A DNA stretch of 50,545 nt from an uncultured Roseburia sp. (GTDB taxonomy: Bacteria > Bacillota > Clostridia > Lachnospirales > Lachnospiraceae): positions 1 to 50,545 of the forward strand of contig CAMWKH010000022.1 of NCBI GenBank assembly GCA_947174805.1, written 5' to 3'. How positions within the stretch are numbered: the stretch's first letter is position 1; every line of letters begins with the position of its first letter. Below are positions 40,110 to 48,131 of the stretch, one piece after another. The notes beneath the pieces are model-generated. The model ran no database searches. It saw only the letters and a list, made by a program, of their open reading frames with translations, and was not told where the DNA came from. The position numbers and the translations under genes were made by a program.

Positions 40110-41594
40110 TTATAATTCCTTCCTTTCGTATGATAAATCTTCAAATAACTTCCGTTTCCGGTCAATCATCTCATCAATTCTTTCCATATAGAGAGCCACA
40201 TCCTTCACATTGTCGCACCGCTCAATGCGTCCGTCTGAATACACCCTTTTTGTGATGGAGCCAGCGCCAAGAGCCACAATACTCTGGACTTCCTCCATAA
40301 TCAGCACATTGTAAACCCCTGCTTTTCCCGGCAGCGCATATCCCACGTTCTCAAAATTTCCCGCCATATTTTTCTGGCGGTAAAGATAATAGGGAGAGAG
40401 CCCCATGTCACGGGCCAGCTGCTCCGTCAACGCTATGGTTTCCCAGGTATTTTCAAAGGTAAGATTTTCATATTCCTCCCTGAACATCTTTAACTTTGCC
40501 CCCCGCTTCAGTGCCAAGGAATGAATGGTGAGATTATCCGGCCCAAGCTTTTTTATCTCCCCCATTGTATTTTCCACATCCCGGATATTTTCATTGGGAA
40601 GTCCTAAAATTAAATCCATATTAATATTATCAAAGCCCAAATCCCTGGCAAGCAGAAAACTGTCTATGGTCTGCTGCACCGTATGTTTTCTGCCGATAAT
40701 CTTTAGAGTTTCCTCCTTCATAGTCTGGGGATTAATAGAAATCCTTGAGATTCCCTCCTCCCGCAGTACGGCAAGTTTATCCCTGGTAATACTGTCAGGC
40801 CTGCCTGCCTCCACAGTAAATTCCAGGCAGTACTTTAAATCAAAAGAAGATTTTATTTTCTTTATCAATCTGGACAGTTGATGCGGGCTGAGAGTAGTGG
40901 GAGTCCCTCCGCCAATATAAACAGCATTTAATTTTTTGTCCCGAAATGTGAAAGCCGTGTAATCTATCTCTTTTTCCAAGGCAGATAAGTATTCCTCCGC
41001 CTGCTTTTCCCACATGCTGATTGGGAAAGATGTAAAGGAACAGTACAGGCAGGTGCTGGGACAAAAAGGTATCCCTATATAAAGGCTGTAACCCATGCCA
41101 TAATCAATACTATGTAAAAGCTCTGATTCCCGTCTTGCCACTTCTAAGGAAAGGGAAATTTTTTCCTCTGAGGCAAAATAAGTTTCCCTCATATAAGAGC
41201 GGATAAACTCCTCCTCCCTGCCCTCCTCCAAAAATCCCATGGGAATCTTTGTGGGACGAATGCCTGTAAGGGTGCCCCAGGGAAGGCTCTCCCCAGTATA
41301 TTCCCTTAAAAGCTTATACAATTCCTGTTTCAGACGGTTCTTGGTATTTTTCCTGTCAGAAAAATCCACCGAAAATTTACTGGAAAAAGCAGGTAGCCCC
41401 GCCTCATCTTCCCCTTCATATAAACGGATTTCTATATCATTCTCCCCGTAATGGATAAGAATAGGAAACGATATTGCCCCCTCCGGCTTTTTTTCCCCGG
41501 CAAAGACACAAACGTCCCGGCCAGGAAAAAAAGCTTTTACCAGAGAGTGAATATCGTACTCGAAATCAGCCCTGTTCAGTTTAACGATAATCAT
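40110..41594 (-). CDS. hemZ: HemZ-type radical SAM coproporphyrinogen dehydrogenase
   Basis: A 494-residue radical SAM enzyme of the HemN/HemZ group, annotated as oxygen-independent coproporphyrinogen III oxidase. After an N-terminal HemZ-specific region of about 165 residues comes the cluster motif CPSTCLYCSF, then YIGGGTPTTLS, TVEAGRPDSI and LGLPNENIRDV, all typical for this family. The start at 41594 has TAGGAGCAG upstream; a frame extending to 41633 overlaps the upstream gene. In organisms without heme synthesis the family may have another role; no other heme genes are in the window. The next gene upstream ends 8 nt before. Confidence 0.9.
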   Translation of the reverse strand: MIIVKLNRADFEYDIHSLVKAFFPGRDVCVFAGEKKPEGAISFPILIHYGENDIEIRLYEGEDEAGLPAFSSKFSVDFSDRKNTKNRLKQELYKLLREYTGESLPWGTLTGIRPTKIPMGFLEEGREEEFIRSYMRETYFASEEKISLSLEVARRESELLHSIDYGMGYSLYIGIPFCPSTCLYCSFTSFPISMWEKQAEEYLSALEKEIDYTAFTFRDKKLNAVYIGGGTPTTLSPHQLSRLIKKIKSSFDLKYCLEFTVEAGRPDSITRDKLAVLREEGISRISINPQTMKEETLKIIGRKHTVQQTIDSFLLARDLGFDNINMDLILGLPNENIRDVENTMGEIKKLGPDNLTIHSLALKRGAKLKMFREEYENLTFENTWETIALTEQLARDMGLSPYYLYRQKNMAGNFENVGYALPGKAGVYNVLIMEEVQSIVALGAGSITKRVYSDGRIERCDNVKDVALYMERIDEMIDRKRKLFEDLSYERKEL

Positions 41595-41602
41595 ATCTGC
41601 TC

Positions 41603-42232
41603 CTATAAAAATGGATTGTATTGTCTCTCCCATCCGATGGTGGTGGTGTCATTGTGGCCTGGATACACATTCACCTGCCCGGGAAGAGGCATTAATTTGT
41701 CCTGAATGGATTTTAACAGGACAGATGCGCTGCCCCCGGGAAAATCTGTCCGCCCCACAGAGTCATGAAATAAGGTATCCCCGGAAAAAAGCGCCTGCTC
41801 ATCTTCAAAATAAAAACAGCAGCCTCCCTTTGTGTGTCCCGGCGTAAACATCACGGTTATGGTAAAGCCGGCCAGGGATATGATATCCCCGTCCTTTACA
41901 AATTCATCTGCATGATACGTTTCTCTCTTTCCAATCATGCCGGAGAGATTCACCCCTGGATTATGAAGGGTCTCCTTCTCATGCTCCTCCGCATAAACGG
42001 GAATTTTAAACTCTTCTGCCAACTCCCCTGCCGCCCCGGCGTGGTCAAAATGCCCATGGGTTAAAAGCACCGCCTTTGGAATCAGGTTTTTCTCCCTGAT
42101 TTTCTCTGCGAGATATTTTGCCCCATCCCCGGGGTCAATCACCAGCACTTCCATAGTATCCTCATTTACCGCAAAATAGCAGTTGGTCATTACCTCCCCA
42201 ACCACATACTGTTCTACTCTAAGCCTTGCCAT
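41603..42232 (-). CDS. MBL-fold metallo-hydrolase (glyoxalase II-like)
   Basis: A 209-residue cytoplasmic metallo-beta-lactamase-fold hydrolase. The two-metal site is complete: THGHFDHAG, the histidine in TPGHTKGG, SGDTLF and YPGHNDTTTIG. This subgroup is close to hydroxyacylglutathione hydrolase/YcbL proteins; the physiological substrate is uncertain. The start at 42232 is preceded by AGGAAAGGGA; an upstream frame to 42292 would overlap rel. It lies 40 nt downstream of rel and 8 nt before hemZ, an arrangement frequent in clostridia. Confidence 0.92.
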   Translation of the reverse strand: MARLRVEQYVVGEVMTNCYFAVNEDTMEVLVIDPGDGAKYLAEKIREKNLIPKAVLLTHGHFDHAGAAGELAEEFKIPVYAEEHEKETLHNPGVNLSGMIGKRETYHADEFVKDGDIISLAGFTITVMFTPGHTKGGCCFYFEDEQALFSGDTLFHDSVGRTDFPGGSASVLLKSIQDKLMPLPGQVNVYPGHNDTTTIGWERQYNPFL

Positions 42233-42272
42233 AATTTTCCCTTTCCTGTCACAATCCAAACATACGAATTTC

Positions 42273-44579
42273 CTATCCCGTAGTCCTCTCAATATCTATC
42301 ACGCTTTCCACCTGCCGCACTTTCTCAATCAGGCTGGAGAGCTCTTCCCTGCCCTTCGTATTAAAGGAAATCTCAATGGTGGCGATTCCCTGCTTGCTGG
42401 TGGTGGAATGGATGCTGTTAATGTCTATGGACCTCTCTGTAAAAATTCTGGAAATATCCACCAAAAGCCCGGTACGGTTATGACCATAGATCTTAATCCC
42501 AGCCAGATAGAGTCCGTTGCTTCCCTCTAAAACCCCCTGCTGCCATTCCGCATCGATTAAACGCACCCGCTCCATATCTGACAGATTAATAATATTGACG
42601 CAGTCCGTACGGTGAATGGAGACCCCTCTCCCCCTGGTGACAAACCCTACAATCTCATCCCCGGGCACTGGGCTGCAACATTTGGAAAAATGAACCGCCA
42701 CATCGTAAAGCCCTTTCACGATAATCCCGCTTTTGGATTTCACCGGCACATTTCTGTCTTTGGCCCCGCTCTCCGACACCACACTTAAAATATCCTGGTC
42801 CGTCATTGCAGTGACATGGTCTTTTTTATACTCCTCGTACATCCGGTTTACAATCTGGCTCTCTTTTAACCCCCCGTGGCCCACTGTGGCCAATGCGGAG
42901 TTCCAGTCATGAAACCCGTATTTATTCAAAATTTTATTCTGATATTCCGGTTTATTGATATCCGCTAAATTTATCCCCTTAGATTTACAGTACTGGTGAA
43001 TCAAATCCTTGCCACGGATAATATTTTCTTCCTTTAACTCGCTCCGAAACCACTGGTTTATCTTATTTTTTGCCTGAGTGCTTTTTACGATATTAAGCCA
43101 GTCACGGCTTGGGCCTTTGGAATTCTGGGAGGTAATTACCTCCACCCGGTCTCCGTTACGGATTTTATAATCAATGGTGACAAGCTTGCCGTTTACTTTC
43201 GCTCCCACCATTTTATTTCCCACAGCGGAATGGATACTGTAGGCAAAATCAATGGGCGTGGAGCCGTTGGGTAGATTTTTCACATCCCCGGAAGGCGTAA
43301 AGCAGAACACCGTATCGGAAAACAAATCCAAATCGCTTTTTAGAAGGCTCATAAATTCTTTGTTGTCCGACATATCCCGCTGCCACTCTAAAATCTGCCG
43401 AAGCCAGCTTAATTTCTCCTCCTCCTGATTGGCCACACTCATCCCCGTATTGCCCTCTTTATATTTCCAGTGGGCTGCAATTCCATATTCCGCCGTCCGG
43501 TGCATTTCCGATGTGCGGATTTGAATTTCAAAGGGCTGTCCCGTAGGACCGATTAATGTGGTGTGCAAAGACTGGTACATATTGGGTTTTGGCATAGCAA
43601 TATAATCTTTGAAACGCCCAGGAATAGGTTTATACATCTCATGGATAACCCCCAGGGCCGCATAACAGTCTTTCACGGAGTCCACAATGATACGGATGGC
43701 AAACAAATCATAAATCTGGTCTAAGGTCTTATCCTGGTTTACCATTTTCTTATAAATGCTGAAAAAGTGCTTTGCCCTTCCGCTGATTTCCGCCTTGATG
43801 CCCGCCTTCTCAATATGGCTTTTTACTTCCTCCACAAGCCCCTGCACATACTCATCCCTCAAACTCTTCCGCAGGGCAATTTTTTCTACCAGATCATAAT
43901 AGGCATCGGATTCCAAATATTTTAAAGACAAATCATCCAGTTCAATTTTTATTTTTGAGATTCCCAGGCGCTGGGCAATGGGGGCATAGATATCCATAGT
44001 CTCCCTGGCCTTTTCCTTCTGCTTTTCCGCCCTCATATATTTTAAGGTGCGCATGTTGTGGAGACGGTCCGCCAATTTTATCAAAATCACCCGGATATCC
44101 TTTGCCATGGCAAGAAACATTTTCCTTAAGTTTTCTGCCTGGACTTCCACTTTGTCCGCATCGTAAGAAAGCTGGCCCAGCTTTGTGACGCCGTCCACCA
44201 AAAGCGCCACCTCATCGCCAAATTCCTGCGCAATCTCCTCCTCTGTCATCACGGTGTCCTCCACCACATCGTGAAGCAGCCCTGCGACAATGGTTTCTTT
44301 GTCCAGTTCCAGTTCAGCTAAAATAATGGCAACACAGAGAGGATGGATAATGTACGCTTCCCCGGATTTCCGCACCTGATTTTTATGGGCTTCGTCCGCA
44401 ATGCGGTATGCCTTTTCAATCATGGAAATATCTGTGGAGGGATGGTATTTGAGGACGCTTTGAATCAAGGATTCATACAATTTGACCGGTTCCTCAAAAT
44501 CCTTCGTCTCCACGATATTTTCTTCCGAATGATATTGTTTTTCCAATTTTTCTAATTCCTCGGTTGATATTTCAGCCAT
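42273..44579 (-). CDS. rel: Bifunctional (p)ppGpp synthetase/hydrolase Rel
   Basis: A 768-residue long RSH enzyme that makes and degrades the alarmone (p)ppGpp in the stringent response. The HD hydrolase domain contains LLHDVVEDT (His103, Asp104, Glu107, Asp108), so hydrolysis should be active. The synthetase domain carries RIIVDSVKDCYAALGVIHE and GRFKDYIAMPKPNMYQSLHT, followed by TGS (about 395-455, NGSTPIDFAYSIHSAVG), a helical/zinc-finger region (HFSKCCSPVPGDEIVGF) and a C-terminal ACT domain (about 690-768). Both activities appear intact. It is the first gene of the operon ending with the LspA-like gene and has a good promoter. Confidence 0.97.
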   Translation of the reverse strand: MAEISTEELEKLEKQYHSEENIVETKDFEEPVKLYESLIQSVLKYHPSTDISMIEKAYRIADEAHKNQVRKSGEAYIIHPLCVAIILAELELDKETIVAGLLHDVVEDTVMTEEEIAQEFGDEVALLVDGVTKLGQLSYDADKVEVQAENLRKMFLAMAKDIRVILIKLADRLHNMRTLKYMRAEKQKEKARETMDIYAPIAQRLGISKIKIELDDLSLKYLESDAYYDLVEKIALRKSLRDEYVQGLVEEVKSHIEKAGIKAEISGRAKHFFSIYKKMVNQDKTLDQIYDLFAIRIIVDSVKDCYAALGVIHEMYKPIPGRFKDYIAMPKPNMYQSLHTTLIGPTGQPFEIQIRTSEMHRTAEYGIAAHWKYKEGNTGMSVANQEEEKLSWLRQILEWQRDMSDNKEFMSLLKSDLDLFSDTVFCFTPSGDVKNLPNGSTPIDFAYSIHSAVGNKMVGAKVNGKLVTIDYKIRNGDRVEVITSQNSKGPSRDWLNIVKSTQAKNKINQWFRSELKEENIIRGKDLIHQYCKSKGINLADINKPEYQNKILNKYGFHDWNSALATVGHGGLKESQIVNRMYEEYKKDHVTAMTDQDILSVVSESGAKDRNVPVKSKSGIIVKGLYDVAVHFSKCCSPVPGDEIVGFVTRGRGVSIHRTDCVNIINLSDMERVRLIDAEWQQGVLEGSNGLYLAGIKIYGHNRTGLLVDISRIFTERSIDINSIHSTTSKQGIATIEISFNTKGREELSSLIEKVRQVESVIDIERTTG

Positions 44580-44618
44580 ATAAACTCACCACTCTTATCT
44601 TCTACATAGTATTTTTTT

Positions 44619-44647
44619 ATTATAAATAATTATGAGTCAAAATGCAA
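44619..44647 (-). promoter_or_regulatory. Promoter of the rel operon
   Basis: TTGCAT (44642-44647), a 17-bp spacer and a perfect TATAAT (44619-44624) on the minus strand, about 40 nt upstream of rel. No clear terminator separates the acetyltransferase gene from it, so read-through from upstream is also possible. Confidence 0.65.
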
Positions 44648-44652
44648 TCATT

Positions 44653-45543
44653 TCATTTCCGCAAATCTAAAGAAAACCGCAGCATTTCTTTTCCATCCCG
44701 AAGCTCCTCCCTTTCAAAGGAAAAGTCAAATTTACTTAAGAGGGCCATAGATGCCCGGTTATCCCTTTGTACAAAACAAAACAGCTTGTCAAATCCCACA
44801 TCCGCTTCCCTGGCGTATGCGATAATGGCCTCGCACACCTCTGTCCCGTATCCCTTTCTCTGGCGTCCCGCATCGATAATATATCCCATCTCAAGCAGAT
44901 ATTCCTCATTTACCAGATTCACATTTAACCCGGCTCTCCCTATAAGCTCATGGGTGTCCCTGTCCATCACCATCCACATGCCGTATCCGTAAAATGGATA
45001 CATTTTTTCAATATATGCCCTGGCATACTCCGATTCCTCCTCCCAATCATATAAGGGCGGGACAAAATCCGTTATCCCCTCCCCCTCATACAGACGGTAC
45101 AAATCGGGCAGATCTTGTAACGTCATCTCCCTGAGATAACATCTTTCTGTATCAATCACCCTCCAGGGAATCCCATGTTTCCTCTGGTATACCCGCTCCA
45201 AAAAATAATAATCCACTTCCTCCAAACTCTCGGCCAAAAAATCTGTTCCAAAGAGGTCCTGACCAGGAATTTCAGGATTTTCATATGCCAGAACCGCCAA
45301 GGGCAGATGCTTTGTCCCCCTTAAGGTTTCATCCCTTGCAGTGATGAGCAGAGATTCCTCTAACATTTCTCCCAGCGTTTCCCAGGGATGCTCTTTTTTA
45401 TCCTTCCATAAATCAGAGAGATTCATCAGTGTAAGATCCCGTCTCTGAAGATCCCGAAACAGCCTGCCGATAAAAAGCGGAAGCCTGCCATTCTCTAAAA
45501 GTTCCTCTCTCCTGTACAAAATATACTTTAAATTTTCTGCCAT
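44653..45543 (-). CDS. GNAT family N-acetyltransferase with unknown N-terminal domain
   Basis: A 296-residue protein. The C-terminal half (about 132-292) is a GNAT acetyltransferase of the RimJ/RimL-like type: it starts VIDTERCYLREMTLQDLPDL, has the acetyl-CoA binding motif RQRKGYGTEV and ends with RDNRASMALLSKFDF. The N-terminal 130 residues are helical and charged, with no family I recognise (LEESLLITARDETLRGTKHL). The acceptor substrate cannot be told. It lies 23 nt downstream of the cysteine-rich membrane protein gene in the same direction. Confidence 0.85.
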   Translation of the reverse strand: MAENLKYILYRREELLENGRLPLFIGRLFRDLQRRDLTLMNLSDLWKDKKEHPWETLGEMLEESLLITARDETLRGTKHLPLAVLAYENPEIPGQDLFGTDFLAESLEEVDYYFLERVYQRKHGIPWRVIDTERCYLREMTLQDLPDLYRLYEGEGITDFVPPLYDWEEESEYARAYIEKMYPFYGYGMWMVMDRDTHELIGRAGLNVNLVNEEYLLEMGYIIDAGRQRKGYGTEVCEAIIAYAREADVGFDKLFCFVQRDNRASMALLSKFDFSFEREELRDGKEMLRFSLDLRK

Positions 45544-45566
45544 ATTTTTTACATCCTTTAAAAAAC

Positions 45567-46328
45567 TTATGTATATTTTCTTAATTTTTTACAGTACTGG
45601 GTACAGAGCTTATCCGTACAATTTACGCATTTCAGCGCCGCATTTGAATACTCCCAAAATCGTTCCGGATAGAGGAATACGCAAATTTCCCACAAGAGCC
45701 ACACCAGAATGGAGACGGCGGCAAGGCTCGCTGCAAAAAAACCTCCCACAAATACCAAAGGGCAGAACATCATAAGATGGTCCCAGTTAAAAATACGGCA
45801 GGTAGTGCAGCAGCGGTTCCCCATCATCAGCCGGAAAGGACACCAGATTAAGACACACACCAAATCACACAGGTAAAAGAAAATGGATGTCATTAGAAGA
45901 AACTTTTTATCTATTACATTTTCATAGTACAGCACCCCCAGGGACACCGTGAGTACCGTCCACAATAAAAGTACCCGGTAAGCTGACTTTGTAGTTGAAA
46001 TAATATATTGTTTTAAATTCTGAACGTTTATTTTCTCCCGAATCGGGGAAAAACGCTGCCGGAAAAGCTTTTGTGAGCCCAGGGGAATACGGCTTTTCAC
46101 AGGAATAAGCTGAAAAACCATATCCATCATCCATATAAGCCACAAAATATGTAACAGGGAAAATTCCTTAAAAAAATTCATTCCTTCTAACAGGGTAAAC
46201 ATTTCCGGCATCTTAACATATAGGTAAACACTGATACAAAAAATCACTGCCCGTGCTGCAAGCTTCGCCATATAAAGCCTGCGGAGCCGGGACATTGGCT
46301 GTCTTTCCTCTTTTGTCTCAAATTTCAA
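45567..46328 (-). CDS. Cysteine-rich multi-pass membrane protein
   Basis: A 253-residue protein with about five membrane segments (around 20-40, 55-75, 115-135, 140-165 and 190-220). Cysteines cluster on polar loops: a CPF...NRCCTTC...FC group in the middle (about 160-190) and CVNCTDKLCTQYC at the C-terminus, suggesting metal or iron-sulfur binding or thiol chemistry. I do not recognise the family. The frame opens with a TTG preceded by GGGAGG at 9 nt; an internal ATG at 46295 (MSRLRRLYM) behind GAGGAAAG is an equally plausible start. It is divergent from the cyclophilin gene. Confidence 0.75.
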   Translation of the reverse strand: MKFETKEERQPMSRLRRLYMAKLAARAVIFCISVYLYVKMPEMFTLLEGMNFFKEFSLLHILWLIWMMDMVFQLIPVKSRIPLGSQKLFRQRFSPIREKINVQNLKQYIISTTKSAYRVLLLWTVLTVSLGVLYYENVIDKKFLLMTSIFFYLCDLVCVLIWCPFRLMMGNRCCTTCRIFNWDHLMMFCPLVFVGGFFAASLAAVSILVWLLWEICVFLYPERFWEYSNAALKCVNCTDKLCTQYCKKLRKYT

Positions 46329-46397
46329 TGCGCATTTCCTCCCTATCCATGTATTTTCTTGTGGTTATTTTCCCTTTCATATGATATATTATATTCA

Positions 46398-46427
46398 TTG
46401 CCTGTCCTTGGCAAGCAAAAATATAAT
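46398..46427 (+). promoter_or_regulatory. Promoter of the cyclophilin gene, overlapping a divergent one
   Basis: TTGCCT (46398-46403), 18 bp and a perfect TATAAT (46422-46427). The -35 is one arm of TTGCC-TGTCCTT-GGCAA; the other arm supplies TTGCCA (46409-46414) for a minus-strand promoter with TAATAT or TATAAT near 46386-46393, serving the membrane protein. Confidence 0.6.
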
Positions 46428-46457
46428 AAATCAAAAAATCACTGTAAGGAGGATACT

Positions 46458-46979
46458 ATGGCACAAAATCCAGTTGTAACATTTAAAATGGAAAGCGGAG
46501 ACATAATAAAGGCAGAACTTTTTCCTGAGACAGCTCCAAACACAGTCAACAATTTTATCAGTCTGATACAGAAAAATTTTTATGACGGATTGATTTTTCA
46601 CCGGGTCATTAAAGGCTTTATGATTCAGGGAGGCGACCCGGAAGGCACAGGCATGGGGGGCCCGGGATACGGCATCAAAGGGGAATTTGCAGAAAACGGA
46701 TTTGAAAATAATCTGAAACACTCTGCAGGGGTATTATCCATGGCCCGCTCCATGATGCCGGATTCCGCAGGAAGCCAGTTTTTTATTATGCACCAGGATG
46801 CTCCCCACTTAGACGGGGCTTATGCCGCTTTCGGAAAAGTCATAGAAGGTATCGAGGTTGTGAATAAAATTGCAGAGACGGCAACCGATTATTCGGACAG
46901 ACCCCTGGAAGACCAGGTCATGAAAAGCGTTACCGTGGAAACTTTTGGCACGGAATATCCGGAACCTGAAAAGTGCTGA
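46458..46979 (+). CDS. Cyclophilin-type peptidyl-prolyl cis-trans isomerase
   Basis: A 173-residue cytoplasmic PPIase that assists protein folding. It has the cyclophilin core: FHRVIKGFMIQGGDPEGTG, SAGVLSMARSMMPDSAGSQF and FGKVIEGIEVVNKIA, with the catalytic arginine in FHRV and the FFIM strand. No signal peptide. The start at 46458 follows AAGGAGG by 6 nt; an upstream frame to 46359 lies across the promoter. Monocistronic with its own terminator. Confidence 0.95.
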   Translation: MAQNPVVTFKMESGDIIKAELFPETAPNTVNNFISLIQKNFYDGLIFHRVIKGFMIQGGDPEGTGMGGPGYGIKGEFAENGFENNLKHSAGVLSMARSMMPDSAGSQFFIMHQDAPHLDGAYAAFGKVIEGIEVVNKIAETATDYSDRPLEDQVMKSVTVETFGTEYPEPEKC

Positions 46980-47001
46980 CACATGGCAGCAGGCCTATAC
47001 A

Positions 47002-47036
47002 AAAACAGCAGAGGAATCCATATCCCCTGCTGTTTT
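47002..47036. terminator. Bidirectional terminator after the cyclophilin gene
   Basis: AAAACAGCAG and CTGCTGTTTT form a 10-bp stem with further partial pairing inside. T-runs follow on both strands, so it also ends the minus-strand transcript of the GH13 remnant. Confidence 0.85.
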
Positions 47037-47048
47037 ATGTCTCAGCCA

Positions 47049-48119
47049 TCACACCACTTTCCCAAAACCAGCGCTCTCCCCAGGCATAATAAGCATACCA
47101 TTTTGCAATGTCATTTCACTTCCCAGCGTATAAATCTTCTCCTGCAGCTCATAAGGACATTGAATGGACACTTCTCTTTCAGAGGGATTTAAAGCAGCAA
47201 GAATCTTTTCCTCCTCATAGGTACGCAGATATACCAGTGGATATTTCTCCGGTTCACAATACACAAACTCAATCTTGCCGGAAGCGCAGAGAGCCGGAAA
47301 CTTCTTTCTGATTCCAGACAATTTTTTTCATGATTCCACTGCATGGGAGTCCTGGCACCGGTGCGGTTATATCCGCCCTCCACAGAGGTAAGATTCAGAT
47401 GGCGCATGCCGATTTCATCCCCGTAGTACAAAAAGGGGACACCGGGCATGGAAAATAGAAATGCATAGGCCATTTTCATCTCCTTAAGGTCCAGATATTT
47501 TCGGATACGCTCCATGTCATGGTTTCCCGAGGGAATACAGATCATGCCTTTCCCCTTAGTGAGTCTATAATTTTTCATATATGTATCCACAAAGGAGGAA
47601 ACGTCTCCCTTACCCTCCCTGGAAAAATAAGGGTGTTCGCAGCGGAACAAATCCAGATAATGGGAAGGCCCAAAATGGAGGAGAAAGTCCATATGAAATC
47701 CTCCCAAAAGGGATTTGTCCGGCTCCCCCCACTCGGAAATCATCACTGCATTGGGATATGTTTTGTCTAAAAACTCCCGCATATCCTGCCACAATTTAAT
47801 GGTCTCCTGTGGAGGTATGCCCCGGCACCAAATCTAAAATCACATGCATGTCCCTTTTATGGGCCTCTTGAAACAGCATTTCCAAATCTTCATTTGACCC
47901 ATACCGGGGCGCCACCTGGCAGTAATCCGCCACGTCATACCCTGCATCCCCGAAAGGAGAGAGATAACAGGGATTTAACCATAGGGCATTGCAGCCCAGT
48001 TCCACAATGTAATCCAGTTTCCCAATAATGCCGGGAATGTCCCCGATTCCGTCCCCGTTGCTGTCACAGAAACTCTGGGGATAAATCTCATAAAAAATAC
48101 TTTTCTCCAGCCAATGCAT
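47049..48119 (-). pseudogene. Decayed GH13 alpha-glucosidase
   Basis: Three pieces of a GH13 oligo-glucosidase lie in order. Piece 1 (48119 to 47796) starts MHWLEKSIFYEIYPQSF and runs through NGDGIGDIPGI to DLVPGHTS, then stops. Piece 2 (to about 47330) has VMISEWGEPD with the acid/base glutamate, SGNHDMER with the third acid, YYGDEIGMRHL and RTGARTPMQW. Piece 3 (to 47049) is the C-terminal domain (LSGIRKKFPALCASG...). The segment with the nucleophile aspartate (normally between pieces 1 and 2) is deleted, and a second deletion with frame change separates 2 and 3. Total about 390 of the usual 500-550 residues. Active enzyme is not possible. It sits 12 nt after the amidase gene with an intact AGGAGG. 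Confidence 0.9.
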
Positions 48120-48131
48120 ACCATTTTCCTC

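Noticed and set aside
40110..40160. T-box leader for hisS or aspS
   Set aside because: No leader space exists; hisS abuts hemZ and aspS follows hisS by 29 nt.
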